A DNA stretch of 64,000 bases from Verrucomicrobiota bacterium (GCA_018648805.1 JABGQM010000001.1:6056-70055), one strand, 5' to 3'. Shown: positions 43,456-53,983, numbered from the stretch's first letter. The notes: generated by a model from the letters alone, not told the origin. Made by a program: numbers and translations.

Positions 43456-44849
43456 TCCGTCACACCTTATCCGCATGTGCTGCCGCTATCGTCATCGGCC
43501 TGGCCGGCTGCGCCACGCGCCAACCCGCCGTCACGCCCGCCGACGCCATCACGCTGCCCAAAGCCTTCTCACTCTACCCGGACGGTGAAACCGGTGCAGG
43601 CCAGTGGTGGACCGCTTTTGCGGTCGACGAGCTCAACGCTCTGGTCGATGAGGCCCTCACCAACGGCCTCTCGGTGGCCGATGCCCGCCTCCGCCTCGAA
43701 CAGGCCGAGCTGCGCGTCCAGCAGGCCGGGGCGGCCCTGATCCCCTCGGTCGATCTGCAGGCCGGCGCCGGCACCACCCGCGCCCGGCGGGACACCGGCC
43801 TCAACGCCGACCGCACTGTTACCACCGATAGCTACTCGCTCGGCCTCGCCGCCAGCTACGAGATCGATCTCTGGGGCCGCGTCCGCGCCGAGCGTCGTGC
43901 CATCCTGCACGAGGCCGCCGCCGGCCGCCACGATCTCGCCGCCGCGGAGGTCTCCCTCGCCGCCACGGTCTGCCAGACCTGGATCGACCTCGTCGCCACA
44001 CGCATGACCCACGCCCTCCTGACCGAGCAGCTCGAAGCCAACCGCAAGATTCTCGAACTGGTCGACATGCGTTTCCGCCGCGCCATGGCCAGCGCGGTCG
44101 ATCTCTATCGCCAGCGCCAGTCGGTCGCCGCCATCGAAGCCGCCCTCCCCACCGCTGCCGCCACCGAACGCACGCTCGCCAACGCCCTGGCCGTCCTGCT
44201 GGGACGCACCCCCTCGGCCGCCCCCTTCGCCCCCACCACCGCGTTGCCCCCGCTCCCCGCCGCGCCCCCGGCCGTGGGCCTGCCAGCCGATGTGCTGGCG
44301 CGCCGCCCCGATGTGCAGCGTGCCGGCGCACGCCTCCAGGCGGCTGCTGAACGGGTCGAGGTCGCCCGCGCGGCACGCTTGCCAGCCCTGCGCCTCACCG
44401 CCACGGCCGGCTACGCCTCCTCGGCTACCGCCACACTCTTTGACAACTGGCTGGCCAACCTGGCCGCCAACCTGGCCGGCCCCCTCTTCGATGCCGGCCT
44501 GCGCAAAGCCGAAGTCGCCCGCATCGACACCATGCGTCAACAGGCCCTGATCGGCTACAGGCAGACCGTCCTCAACGCCGTGCGCGAGGTCGAAGACGCC
44601 CTCGTACGTGAGACCCGTCAACGCGAACACGTCGCCGCCCGCGGCCGCCAGCTCGCCGCCGCCCGCACCGCCCTCGCCGAACAAGTAGCACGCTACACCC
44701 GCGGCCAAGACAACTACCTGCGCGTGCTCGACCAGCAGATCATCGTCTGGTCGCTCGAACGCGATCTGATCAATGCCGAAGCCACCCTTTTGAAATATCG
44801 TATCGCCCTGCATCGCTCGATTGCAGGCGCTATCAATGAGGAAGAGTAG
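43452..44849 (+). CDS. TolC/NodT-type outer-membrane efflux lipoprotein
   Basis: A 465-residue outer-membrane channel of the RND tripartite pump. It has a lipoprotein signal with lipobox LAGC (cysteine at about residue 20). Two OEP repeats follow, with long coiled-coil helices (LVDEALTNGLSVADARLRLEQAELRVQQAG and its second-half counterpart LNAVREVEDALVRETRQREHVAARGRQLAAART). Conserved YEIDLWGRVRAERRA and RRPDVQRAGARLQAA are typical of the NodT group. It overlaps the repressor gene by 4 nt and is followed after 2 nt by the adaptor gene. Confidence 0.92.
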   Translation: MIRHTLSACAAAIVIGLAGCATRQPAVTPADAITLPKAFSLYPDGETGAGQWWTAFAVDELNALVDEALTNGLSVADARLRLEQAELRVQQAGAALIPSVDLQAGAGTTRARRDTGLNADRTVTTDSYSLGLAASYEIDLWGRVRAERRAILHEAAAGRHDLAAAEVSLAATVCQTWIDLVATRMTHALLTEQLEANRKILELVDMRFRRAMASAVDLYRQRQSVAAIEAALPTAAATERTLANALAVLLGRTPSAAPFAPTTALPPLPAAPPAVGLPADVLARRPDVQRAGARLQAAAERVEVARAARLPALRLTATAGYASSATATLFDNWLANLAANLAGPLFDAGLRKAEVARIDTMRQQALIGYRQTVLNAVREVEDALVRETRQREHVAARGRQLAAARTALAEQVARYTRGQDNYLRVLDQQIIVWSLERDLINAEATLLKYRIALHRSIAGAINEEE

Positions 44850-44851
44850 AG

Positions 44852-46033
44852 ATGAGCACACAAACGAAAAAAGAGAGCCGACTGATCGTGGTACTTCGTA
44901 TCGTGCTACCGATCCTGTTTATTCTGCTGGGCGTCCTGGTCGCCAAGCGCATTTACGAAACCCGTCCCACACCGAAGCGGCGTCCGCCCATGCGCGTCGA
45001 ACCGCTGGTGGATGTCACTGCCGTCACCATCGCCGCCCACACACCCGTTGTAAGCGCCTATGGTGAGATCGTGGCCTCACGCCAGGTCGACCTGCAGCCA
45101 CTGGTCGCAGGCGAGGTCATCTCCGTTCACCCCGCCTTCCGTGAAGGCGGCATCATTCCGGCCGGTGACACCGTCCTCACGATCGATCCGCGTGACTTCG
45201 CCCAGGCCGTCGCCCGCGCCGAAGCCGCCGTGGCGCGCGCCAGGCTCGAACTGGCCGTCGAACAGGGCGCCGGTGACGTCGCCCGCCGCGAACGTGAGCT
45301 GCTGGGCAGCCACGCCGGTCTCTCCGCCTCCGAGGAGTCCCTCATCCAGCGCGATCCTCACCGCGCCGCGGCCCGCAGCTCCCTCGCCGCGGCCGAAGCC
45401 GACCTGGCCCAGGCGCGCCTCAACCTGGAACGCACAACTGTCACGGCACCGTTCACCGCGCTGGTCCAAACCCGCATGATCGAACGCGGCGGCCTGGCCT
45501 CTCCGCAACGTGCCGTGGCCCGCATTGTCGATGCTGACACCTACTGGGTCCGCGTCTCGGTTCCGGTCGACCGCATGCGCCCCGTCCTCGCCGTTCCGCC
45601 CACCGCCACGCCCTCGGTCACCATCATCGCGACGGATGGTCTCACCACCATGGGCCGCCTGATCGGTCACGCCGGCACCGTAGAAGCGCGCGGCCGCATG
45701 GCCGCCCTGCTGGTGGCCATTCCGGGTCCCGCGGCCACCACGAACGGCGCCGCCCCCCTGCTGGGCAACTACGTGGAGGCCCACCTGCCGGCGTTGCCTC
45801 TCGATCATGTGATCCAGCTCCCGCAAAGCGCCATGCGTGATGGCGACCGGGTCTGGCTGGCCGACGACAACAACCAACTCGCCATCCGCTCGGTCGACGT
45901 CGCGTGGCGTGATCACGACCATGTCTACATCGCCACAGGGCTTAATGACGGCGACCGCGTGATCACGACCTCGCTGTCGTCGGGAATAGCCGGCACCTCG
46001 CTGCGGCTGGCCGGGGAGACCGCTCATGACTGA
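44852..46033 (+). CDS. RND efflux periplasmic adaptor protein (HlyD/MFP family)
   Basis: A 393-residue membrane-fusion protein. An N-terminal membrane anchor (IVVLRIVLPILFILLGVLVA) is followed by the lipoyl-like half (ASRQVDLQPLVAGEVISVHPAFREGG), a short alpha-hairpin (AVARAEAAVARARLELAVEQGAG to AAEADLAQARLNLERTTVTAPF) and beta-barrel regions. It would bridge the inner-membrane pump and the outer-membrane channel. It ends 8 nt inside the RND permease gene, so translation is coupled. Confidence 0.9.
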   Translation: MSTQTKKESRLIVVLRIVLPILFILLGVLVAKRIYETRPTPKRRPPMRVEPLVDVTAVTIAAHTPVVSAYGEIVASRQVDLQPLVAGEVISVHPAFREGGIIPAGDTVLTIDPRDFAQAVARAEAAVARARLELAVEQGAGDVARRERELLGSHAGLSASEESLIQRDPHRAAARSSLAAAEADLAQARLNLERTTVTAPFTALVQTRMIERGGLASPQRAVARIVDADTYWVRVSVPVDRMRPVLAVPPTATPSVTIIATDGLTTMGRLIGHAGTVEARGRMAALLVAIPGPAATTNGAAPLLGNYVEAHLPALPLDHVIQLPQSAMRDGDRVWLADDNNQLAIRSVDVAWRDHDHVYIATGLNDGDRVITTSLSSGIAGTSLRLAGETAHD

Positions 46034-49000
46034 CGACTCATCCACCAAACGGCGCGGCCCCATCGCCTGGATGGCGCGCAACGGCGTGGCAGCCAACCTG
46101 CTCATGCTGGTCCTGCTCGTCGGCGGGGCCGTATGGGCCACGCGTATCAAGCAGGAGTTCTTTCCCTCGTTCGATCTCGACGTGATGATCGTCACCGTGC
46201 CATACCCCGGCGCCAGCCCCGAAGAGGTGGAGCAGGGGATCGTGCTGGTGGTCGAGGAAGCCGCCTCGGGCCTCGACGGGGTCGACGAGGTGACCGCCCA
46301 GGCCCGCGAGGGCGTGGGCGTGGTCACGGTCTCGGCCCTCGTGGGCGCCGATGTGCAGAAGCTGGCCGACGACCTCAAGGGCGAGATCGACCGCATCACC
46401 ACCTTCCCTGAAGAGGCGGAGGAACCCCAGGTGACGATCGCATCGCGCCGGCGCGAGGTGGTCTCGATGGCGCTTTACGGCGACCATGATGAGCGCGCCC
46501 TGCGTGACGTGGCCGAACGTATCCGCGACACGTTCCTGCAAGACCCCGATATCACGCAGGTCGAGCTGACCGGCGTGCGCCCCTTCGAGATCGGGATTGA
46601 AGTCTCACAGGCCCAGTTGCGCGCTCACGGCCTTGCCCTGGCCGATGTGGCCGCCGTCCTGCGTCAGTCGGCCATCGAAGTGCCCGGCGGCGGGCTCAAG
46701 ACCGACTCCGGTGAGCTGCTGGTGCGTGTGCGTGAACGGCGCGACTACGGCCCCGAGTTTGCCTCCCTGCCGATCGTCACCGCCCCCGACGGTACGCAGG
46801 TGCTCCTGGGCGACATCGCCACGATTAAAGATGGCTTCGCCGACGTGGACCGCTACGCCACCTTCGAGGGCAAGCCGGCGGTCATGATCCGCGTCTACCG
46901 CGTGGGCGATCAGACCCCCATCACGGTCTCGGATGCCGTGCGCGAACATATCGAGGGCTTCCGCAAGACACTCCCCGGCGGACTGGATGTCGCCATCCTG
47001 CTGGACTACTCGGATATGTACCGCCAGCGCATCTCGCTGCTCCTGCGCAACGGCGCCATCGGCCTGATCCTGGTTTTCTGCCTGCTGGGTATCTTCCTCG
47101 AAATCCGCCTGGCCTTCTGGGTCACACTCGGCATCCCGATCTCTTTCCTGGGGGCCATGCTACTGCTACCGGCCATCGGCATCAGCATCAACATGGTCTC
47201 GCTCTTCGCCTTCATCATCGCCCTCGGCATCGTGGTGGACGACGCCATTGTCGTCGGCGAAAACATCTATCACCACCGCCAGGAGGGTCTCCCATTCGGC
47301 GAAGCCGCCATCATCGGCACGCGTGAGATCGTGATGCCGGTCACCTTCAGTGTGCTGACCAACGTGGTCACCTTCATCCCCCTGGCCCTGGTACCGGGTG
47401 TCATGGGCAAGATTTTCCGCAACATTCCGGCCGTCGTCATCTCGGTGTTCATGATCTCGCTGATCGAGTCGCTCTTTATCCTACCCGCCCACCTCGGCCA
47501 CCAGCGTGACCACAAGCTGCGTGGCCCATTCGCCTGGCTGCACGCCCAGCAGCAGCGCTTCAGTCACGCCTTCCGCCACTTCGTGCAGACTAAGTACGGT
47601 CCTTTTCTCCGTTTCATGGTTCATTTCCGCTACGCCACCGTTGCGGTCGGGCTTGCGATTCTGATGATGACCATCGGCTACGTACGCAGCGGCCGGCTCG
47701 GAATGACCACCTTTCCCAAGGTGGAATCCGACTACGCCGTCGCCTCGGCCGTCCTTCCCTACGGCTGCTCGGTCCACGACACCGAAGCGGTACTGCGCCT
47801 CCTCCAGGAGGGGGCCCAAGAGGTCGTGGCCGCCAACGGTGGCGACCAGCTCTCGCTCGGTATCTTTTCCGAGATTGGCGGCACTTTCCGCAGTCAGAGC
47901 GGCGGCCATGTCACCCAGATCCGCATTCAACTCACCGATCCTGACCTGCGCCCCTTGAACACGGGGCGTGTGATCGAACTATGGCGCCAGGCCGTCGGCG
48001 CCGTGGCCGGGGTCGAGACACTCGTCTTCGAATCCGATTCCGGTGGCCCCGGCCACGGTGCCGGTCTCACGGTCGAGTTGACCCATCCCAGCCTGGAGAC
48101 ACTCGAGCTGGCCAGTGCCAACCTGGCCCAGTCGCTTTCGCAGTTTCCGCGTGTCATGGATATCGATGACGGATTCTCGCCCGGCAAACGCCAGTTCGAC
48201 TTCACCATGACCCCGCTCGGTCGCTCCGTCGGCCTGACCGCGGCCGGCGTCGCACGCCAGGTGCGCTCGGCCTTTTACGGTGCCGAGGTGCTACGCCAAC
48301 AGCGCGGCCGCAACGAGATCAAGGTCATGGTGCGCCTACCCGAGGCGGAGCGTGTCTCGCCCAACGATGTCGAGACGCTCATACTGCGCACGCCTTCCGG
48401 CGGCGAAATTCCGCTGCGCGACGCGGTCAGCATCGCGCGCGGCCGCTCCTATACCACGATCAGCCGGCGCAACGGCCGGCGCGCCGTGACCGTCTCCGCC
48501 GATGTACGCCCGCGCAGCAAAGCCGGCGAGATCCTGGGCGATATGAAACGCGATATCCTGCCCGAGCTGGTGCAGCGCTTTCCCGGGTTGCGCTACAGCT
48601 TTGAGGGCCGCCAGGCTGATATGCGCAAGAGTCTGAGCAGCCTCAAGACCGGCATGCTGCTGGCGCTCTTCGTGATCTACGCCATGCTGGCCGTGCCCTT
48701 TAAGAGCTATACCCAGCCACTCATCATCATGATCACGGTGCCCTTCGGCATCGTCGGCGCCGTGATCGGTCACATCATTATGGGCTATGACCTGAGTATT
48801 CTCAGCATGTTCGGCGTCGTGGCGCTGGCCGGTGTCGTGGTGAACGATTCACTCGTCATGATCGACTTCGCCAACCGGGTCCGCCAGACCGGCTTGGGCG
48901 CCTTCGCCGCCATCACGCAAGCCGGCGTCCAGCGCTTCCGCCCCATCATGCTGACCACCCTGACCACCTTCGGCGGCCTGGCCCCCATGATCTTCGAGAC

Positions 49001-49157
49001 CTCACGCCAGGCGCGCTTCCTGATCCCCATGGCTATCTCACTGGGCTACGGAATCCTCTTCGCCACCCTCATCACGCTTGTCCTGGTACCCGCCCTCTAC
49101 GTCATTGTGGATGACCTGGCGCGGCTGAAAACCCGACTCTATCCCCGGACCCCATAG
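46026..49157 (+). CDS. RND-family efflux pump permease
   Basis: A 1043-residue inner-membrane pump with 12 membrane helices and two large periplasmic loops. The first helix region is NLLMLVLLVGGAVWATRIKQEFFPSFDLD, followed by the porter motif VPYPGASPEEVEQGI. The proton-relay region in TM4 is IIALGIVVDDAIVVGENIYHH, and the TM10 counterpart is VALAGVVVNDSLVMIDFANR. The full-length order is intact. It should export hydrophobic compounds, bile-salt-like molecules or antimicrobials; the substrate is unknown. It is the last gene of the TetR-controlled operon. Confidence 0.92.
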   Translation: MTDDSSTKRRGPIAWMARNGVAANLLMLVLLVGGAVWATRIKQEFFPSFDLDVMIVTVPYPGASPEEVEQGIVLVVEEAASGLDGVDEVTAQAREGVGVVTVSALVGADVQKLADDLKGEIDRITTFPEEAEEPQVTIASRRREVVSMALYGDHDERALRDVAERIRDTFLQDPDITQVELTGVRPFEIGIEVSQAQLRAHGLALADVAAVLRQSAIEVPGGGLKTDSGELLVRVRERRDYGPEFASLPIVTAPDGTQVLLGDIATIKDGFADVDRYATFEGKPAVMIRVYRVGDQTPITVSDAVREHIEGFRKTLPGGLDVAILLDYSDMYRQRISLLLRNGAIGLILVFCLLGIFLEIRLAFWVTLGIPISFLGAMLLLPAIGISINMVSLFAFIIALGIVVDDAIVVGENIYHHRQEGLPFGEAAIIGTREIVMPVTFSVLTNVVTFIPLALVPGVMGKIFRNIPAVVISVFMISLIESLFILPAHLGHQRDHKLRGPFAWLHAQQQRFSHAFRHFVQTKYGPFLRFMVHFRYATVAVGLAILMMTIGYVRSGRLGMTTFPKVESDYAVASAVLPYGCSVHDTEAVLRLLQEGAQEVVAANGGDQLSLGIFSEIGGTFRSQSGGHVTQIRIQLTDPDLRPLNTGRVIELWRQAVGAVAGVETLVFESDSGGPGHGAGLTVELTHPSLETLELASANLAQSLSQFPRVMDIDDGFSPGKRQFDFTMTPLGRSVGLTAAGVARQVRSAFYGAEVLRQQRGRNEIKVMVRLPEAERVSPNDVETLILRTPSGGEIPLRDAVSIARGRSYTTISRRNGRRAVTVSADVRPRSKAGEILGDMKRDILPELVQRFPGLRYSFEGRQADMRKSLSSLKTGMLLALFVIYAMLAVPFKSYTQPLIIMITVPFGIVGAVIGHIIMGYDLSILSMFGVVALAGVVVNDSLVMIDFANRVRQTGLGAFAAITQAGVQRFRPIMLTTLTTFGGLAPMIFETSRQARFLIPMAISLGYGILFATLITLVLVPALYVIVDDLARLKTRLYPRTP

Positions 49158-49208
49158 CACCGACAGTGGGAGTCGGTGACGGTCTGTGTGCAACGACCGC
49201 ACAGGTCG
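49158..49208. terminator. Two hairpins downstream of the RND operon
   Basis: CACCGAC-loop-GTCGGTG (49158-49178, 7-bp stem, 7-nt loop) starts right after the permease stop. CGACC-GCACA-GGTCG (49194-49208) follows. Neither has a T-tract, so this may be a weak or rho-dependent bidirectional terminator before the convergent gene at 49229. Confidence 0.45.
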
Positions 49209-49228
49209 CTTCGAATGGCGAGACGATG

Positions 49229-52200
49229 CTACCTGAAGCGGAACATGGCGGCATGACTCCTCACGCGCACATCGACTTGACGCACTTGTATCCCGCTGGG
49301 GCCTATGTGCGTGAACCCTTCACCCCATATCCGAGCGCTAAACGAAGGCCCCGTCACGTGCTCGTAGAGCATGTAGTTACCAGGGGTTGTCTCGTCGACG
49401 ATCTTGACCAGTGCACCGTCGGGCTCATCCGGGGTAAGGGCGAAGTGGTTCGTGGTGCCATTGAAGACCATGGCGCCTCGACCCTCATACGCCTGCCCGG
49501 CGTTGCCGCCCAGGTAGATGATCACATCATACATCGCATAGCTGATGCCCGAGAGCTCGAAGTCGGCGATCATGTCGGGCAAGGTCGACGGTCCCCCGCT
49601 TTCCGTATACTCGGTGCCGTTTCGATGGCCATCGAGCAGCGTCGCGTTGCCGACGTCGACGGCGTCCGCATCGTCACGCGTGTCCGCCCACCAGTAAGGA
49701 GCGGCGTTGCGCTCGTTGTTCAGCGTCAACGTCGCCGTGGCGCCGCCGGGGTTCGTGATTGAGGTCGTGCCGGGATTCTCTGGTCCCACATTCGACCAGT
49801 CGGCGGTTTCCCAGACGCCGGCGGTTCGATCTGTGTCGGTCGGGTCCAGACGTACCGTCTCGCGCCAGGATTCCTGCAACCATTCGTCGGTCAGCGCCCT
49901 GCCGTAGGCGAAGAAGTTGAGGGAGAGGGTGTCGGCGTTTCCCGCGGTGGACACGTCCGACCAGGCCGTTTCGTTGCGGTGGACATCGCGCGCCTTGACA
50001 CGAAAACCATGCACCTCGCCGAGGGGGAAGCTCAGCCCGGTGTTCGTCCAGGCCGGCGTGGGAGTCCAGCCGCTGTTATCGAGGGTGGTCGAGTTTTCGA
50101 AGTAGTATTCGACAGGTCCGTTGCGGTCCGTTGCGATCACGGCTGTCATGGCAACGTCCGCTGTGCCAGAAGCCTTGGGGCGCTCGTCGAAACGCATGGG
50201 GTCAGGAATCGGGGGCGTAACGTCGGGGTTTGCGGAGTCGACCCCGTACACGACCGAGGCATAGCTCGCGCCGAATCGGATCTCATCCAGTATGGGCAGG
50301 TCACCCCAACGAAAGGTAAGGGTGTCGAAGGCCGCTTGATCGACCGTGGTGGTGTAGGTGGAGACCGGGGTGTCTATACCGCCCATCGAGGTGTCCGGTA
50401 TGAACAACGCGATCGAATCGGGGTCAGCCGAAGTCGCGCCCCACACGATCTTGCCGACCACGACGCCATGGACGCCGGGCGTGAATCTGGGGGCGACATC
50501 CGGATCGGCCAGCGGGGCCCCCGAGCCGGCAAACGCGGCGGCACGTGGCACGCCACTCGGCAGGTACAGGCCCACGCCTGATCCCGAATGTTGGATCCAC
50601 CAATCACCGTTGCCCGTACCAAAGGGATCCGTGGCGAGAGCCACAGCCAGGCGCACATTGGTTCCGTTGGCATTCGTCTCTACCCCTGTCAGGATGCTGA
50701 ACCAGAGGGTGGCGCCGTCGTCAAGCAGGCCGTTGTCGGAAAGCGCTTGCGCGTCAAGCGATCGGCCTCCCCCGTAACGGTTGACGGAGCGGGCGAAGCC
50801 CACTCGCCCGCCGCGCGTCACGAGTGACCCGTAGGAGAGGGTGTCGGCGATCACGGTCGTGCTGTCATGCGCGTCCCAGCTCCCGGCGAGACCGACCTCG
50901 TAGATCCCGTACTGGCCATCAAGTCCGCCCGGCGTGTAGGCGAAGGGCTCGTAGACCTCGAGGGCATGTGAGACCGCCTCGACCGTGATGTCAACGGTGG
51001 CCGTGCTTGTCGCGCCTTCGCTGTCCATGACGTCAAAGAGAAAGCTGTCGGGACCCACGTAGAGTGTGTCGGGATGGTAGACGAGAGTGGACCCGCTCCC
51101 GCTGATGAAACCATAGTCGGGCGGCGTGGTGATCGTGAAGACCAGGGGATAGCCGTCGGGGTCGCTGCCGGTGAGCGTGATGGGCGCCGGCTGGTCCTGC
51201 ACGAGTACGACGGTTTGCGCGTCCGCAGTGGGGAGGGCGTTCGAGGGGAGGCCGCCTCCCGAGTCGTAAACGATCACGACGAGCTGAGTCGACACCTCGG
51301 TCAGCCCGCGTGAGTCCGACATGGTGACTTCGAACGTGTGCCGTCCTGGGGCATCAAAGATCAGCGTGGCATTGGTGCTGCTGGGGGTGCCATTGGGCGC
51401 AATATCCAGCGGGCTGGCGCCGTGTAGCTTGCGCCAGGTGAAAACCGCGTCGCCCTCGGCGTAGTCCAGGGCATCGACCCGCAGGGCTGTGGAGACGGTT
51501 GGCCCACTGAGCGTGATCGGATTTTCGTCGGCGCTGACGGAGACGATGCGCTTGAGGGGCATCGGCACATAGGGACTCGCATCGTTCGTGACTGCCGTCA
51601 GCGCGGCCGTGGCCTCAGAGGCGAAACGTCCTGCGGGAAGTGGAGGGGGACCGCCGATTTCGCCTTCCAGAAAACTAATGATGTCGGGGTCGGGCGTCAC
51701 GTAGAGGGTGGCGCCAGCGTAGTCCTCGAGGGTCTGCAACATGGCTTGACCCACTTTGTCGCGGTCGTCCTCGATCGCGATCCGCCCCAGGGGGACGCCC
51801 TCGGCGATGCCGTAGCGCTCGAGCAGTTCGAGGCCGTGGGTTCGGACCCCGGTGCTGAACATCTTGTCAGCCGGCGAGCGCCACATGACCGAGTCCACCA
51901 CCGACCCCGCCACGGACAGCATGTCGTCGTAGGAGAGCATGTCGTAGATGGTTCCGAGGGTGCTGCGGGCCTGACCGACCGGGTTGGCGGCCACGGCCTT
52001 GATGGCCGGGTAGAGCAGGTCGCGGTCGATGCCGGTGATGTTGTTGTACAGTAGTCCTTTGGGTCCATAGGCGTTGCCGCCGTAGAAGAGCAGCATCGCC
52101 AGTCGTCCGTGGTCGAAATGCAGAGGGTCCTCCTCGTCGAATGGCCGGAGCGGCCGGGCGGTCGTGTCGGCCGCGGAGAGAATCATATCGAGCACCGTGC

Positions 52201-53983
52201 TCGCACCGCCGATATAACGCAGTGATTCGGCAGCCATGTAGCGGACATGGTCCTCGCCGTCGGTCAGGAGCGTCGCCAGCGTGTTCAGGCCGCCGCTGTC
52301 ACCGATCCAGCCGAGTGCATCGCAGGCGCCTACGCGTGCCATCCCGTTGGTGTCCTCGGCCAGCGCGATGATCTGGTTGAGCTCGGTCGAGTTGATACTG
52401 CGGTTGCCCAGTTCCAGGGCCGCGTCATGCGTCAGGACAGGCGACCAGTTGTCGAGGTCCGAGATGAGCTCTGCGTCGCTGCGGGCGGTGGGGTCGTAGC
52501 CGGCGGCCCATGCGATCTCAGCCACGTCGCCGGCACTCAGCCACTGGTTGGTGTCCTGATTGGCACCCGTTACATGCAGTCGGCGGAACGGCAGCGCGTA
52601 GGTTAGCATGGCCGCGGCCGTCATGTTGAAATCGTAGTACCGGTTGCCATTTCCCTCGCCGCCGTCGCTGGCCAGGTTGTCGTAGGCGAACGCCCCGTCC
52701 CAGCGCCGCTGCAGGTCGAGGTGCCAGCGGATGCGGTTGAAGAAGGAGGCCGCTGCCGCTTCGCCGCCCGCGTTGGCACCCAAGGGTGCCCAGAGATACT
52801 CGAAGAAGGGACCCGTATGCCCCGACTCGCGCGCTTTATCCGAGGTCGCACACAGCTTGCTGAAGTAGTGGCACGCCTCGAGTCGGTTGGTCTGCAGGGA
52901 GAAAGCCAGGGCCGCCACCGCGTTCTTACCGTTGCTGCCCCTGTAGTTGACATAGGGCGTGTGCTCTCCATACGGAATCGTGCCCCTGCCCGCGAAATAG
53001 GCGAAGAAGCGGCTACAGCGCTCGATGGCCGGCTCGATGTAAGCATTGGTGACGCCGCACTCGCGGGCAAGCTGGATGCCCAGGAAGCAATTCAGGCCGG
53101 GCGTGTTGATCACCCCATACCCTCCACCCATGGAACCGTTGTCCGAGCCGTCATCGTTCTTCTCGGCGAAGATGTGGCCCAGCGTGCCGAACAGGCTCTG
53201 GTTGCGGGCAATCTCGATCGCGCGCGCCTCGATGGACGGCAGCACATTGGTGTCGCCTGTGGCCAGGTAGTATTCGGCCTGGAACAGCAGCTCGTAGCCG
53301 CGTCCCCAGCAGCTTGCCGTACTGCGTTCGTCCGAGACCATCGCGGCCATCTGCTCGGTCGTGGGGATCAACGCGCGTGCCTCAGACTGGACCCGTGCCT
53401 GATAGGCGATGTTGGTCGAGGCCAGCAGCGCCATCGCGCCGAAGCTGTAACGGCCCGAGGTCTCGTTATCGAATAGTTGCTGCAGCCCTTCTTGCAGGAT
53501 CTTGGAGGACTTGGGGCAGTGGTAAGGGGCCGTGGCCGAGTAGGCGCCCATGGGTCGCAGCATGATCGGCAGCGTATTGGTGACCCCGGCTCGCCAGACG
53601 AGCAGGTCAAGCGTGGCGGGATCGCGTGCTTCGGCTTCGGCGATGGCCTGGGCCAGCCCCCTGCGCGCGTCAGCGGTGAAGACCACAGGCACGGTGCCCG
53701 TGCCGGCCGCACCGATGATGACGTCGTTGGTGGCAACGGTTCCGGCGGCTGGCGAGCCCGCGTCGATCTCGGTGACGAGAATCTGGCGGCTCTCGCTGGT
53801 GGGGTCAGGCGCATGGGTGGTGGCGTAAACCCACCCACGCATGCCTGTCGGCCCCAGATTCTGGGTTCGGGTACTGGTCGGCGTACCGCCGGCGGTCAAG
53901 TCCGGGGGCGCGGCCACCCCCTTCACCGCGACCGCCCCCAACACCACGACACTCACAAAAACCGTAGCGATGCTTCTCTTCAT
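49229..53983 (-). CDS. Very large secreted DUF6288-like protein with HEAT and beta-sandwich regions
   Basis: A 1584-residue exported protein. A signal peptide (MKRSIATVFVSVVVLGAVAVKGVAA) is followed by a PDZ-like segment (ILVTEIDAGSPAAGTVATNDVIIGA, about 65-110) and a long alpha-helical region (SCWGRGYELLFQAEYYLATGD, GGGYGVINTPGLNCFLGIQLARECG) resembling DUF6288 proteins. HEAT-like repeats (ARVGACDALGWIGDSGGLNTLATLLTDGEDHVRYMAAESL, about 550-600) and several beta-sandwich modules with cadherin/Ig-like character follow (TWRKLHG, PTADAQTVVLVQDQPAPITLTGSDPDG). The function is unknown. Repeated Asp/Asn/Gly-rich loops suggest calcium binding and adhesion or glycan recognition (inference). The start was placed at 53983 for the signal peptide; no strong Shine-Dalgarno is visible. 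Confidence 0.7.
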   Translation of the reverse strand: MKRSIATVFVSVVVLGAVAVKGVAAPPDLTAGGTPTSTRTQNLGPTGMRGWVYATTHAPDPTSESRQILVTEIDAGSPAAGTVATNDVIIGAAGTGTVPVVFTADARRGLAQAIAEAEARDPATLDLLVWRAGVTNTLPIMLRPMGAYSATAPYHCPKSSKILQEGLQQLFDNETSGRYSFGAMALLASTNIAYQARVQSEARALIPTTEQMAAMVSDERSTASCWGRGYELLFQAEYYLATGDTNVLPSIEARAIEIARNQSLFGTLGHIFAEKNDDGSDNGSMGGGYGVINTPGLNCFLGIQLARECGVTNAYIEPAIERCSRFFAYFAGRGTIPYGEHTPYVNYRGSNGKNAVAALAFSLQTNRLEACHYFSKLCATSDKARESGHTGPFFEYLWAPLGANAGGEAAAASFFNRIRWHLDLQRRWDGAFAYDNLASDGGEGNGNRYYDFNMTAAAMLTYALPFRRLHVTGANQDTNQWLSAGDVAEIAWAAGYDPTARSDAELISDLDNWSPVLTHDAALELGNRSINSTELNQIIALAEDTNGMARVGACDALGWIGDSGGLNTLATLLTDGEDHVRYMAAESLRYIGGASTVLDMILSAADTTARPLRPFDEEDPLHFDHGRLAMLLFYGGNAYGPKGLLYNNITGIDRDLLYPAIKAVAANPVGQARSTLGTIYDMLSYDDMLSVAGSVVDSVMWRSPADKMFSTGVRTHGLELLERYGIAEGVPLGRIAIEDDRDKVGQAMLQTLEDYAGATLYVTPDPDIISFLEGEIGGPPPLPAGRFASEATAALTAVTNDASPYVPMPLKRIVSVSADENPITLSGPTVSTALRVDALDYAEGDAVFTWRKLHGASPLDIAPNGTPSSTNATLIFDAPGRHTFEVTMSDSRGLTEVSTQLVVIVYDSGGGLPSNALPTADAQTVVLVQDQPAPITLTGSDPDGYPLVFTITTPPDYGFISGSGSTLVYHPDTLYVGPDSFLFDVMDSEGATSTATVDITVEAVSHALEVYEPFAYTPGGLDGQYGIYEVGLAGSWDAHDSTTVIADTLSYGSLVTRGGRVGFARSVNRYGGGRSLDAQALSDNGLLDDGATLWFSILTGVETNANGTNVRLAVALATDPFGTGNGDWWIQHSGSGVGLYLPSGVPRAAAFAGSGAPLADPDVAPRFTPGVHGVVVGKIVWGATSADPDSIALFIPDTSMGGIDTPVSTYTTTVDQAAFDTLTFRWGDLPILDEIRFGASYASVVYGVDSANPDVTPPIPDPMRFDERPKASGTADVAMTAVIATDRNGPVEYYFENSTTLDNSGWTPTPAWTNTGLSFPLGEVHGFRVKARDVHRNETAWSDVSTAGNADTLSLNFFAYGRALTDEWLQESWRETVRLDPTDTDRTAGVWETADWSNVGPENPGTTSITNPGGATATLTLNNERNAAPYWWADTRDDADAVDVGNATLLDGHRNGTEYTESGGPSTLPDMIADFELSGISYAMYDVIIYLGGNAGQAYEGRGAMVFNGTTNHFALTPDEPDGALVKIVDETTPGNYMLYEHVTGPSFSARIWGEGFTHIGPSGIQVRQVDVRVRSHAAMFRFR

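Noticed and set aside
43569-46402. Long minus-strand frames (430 and 441 codons)
   Set aside because: They oppose the intact efflux genes and are glycine-rich low-complexity translations.
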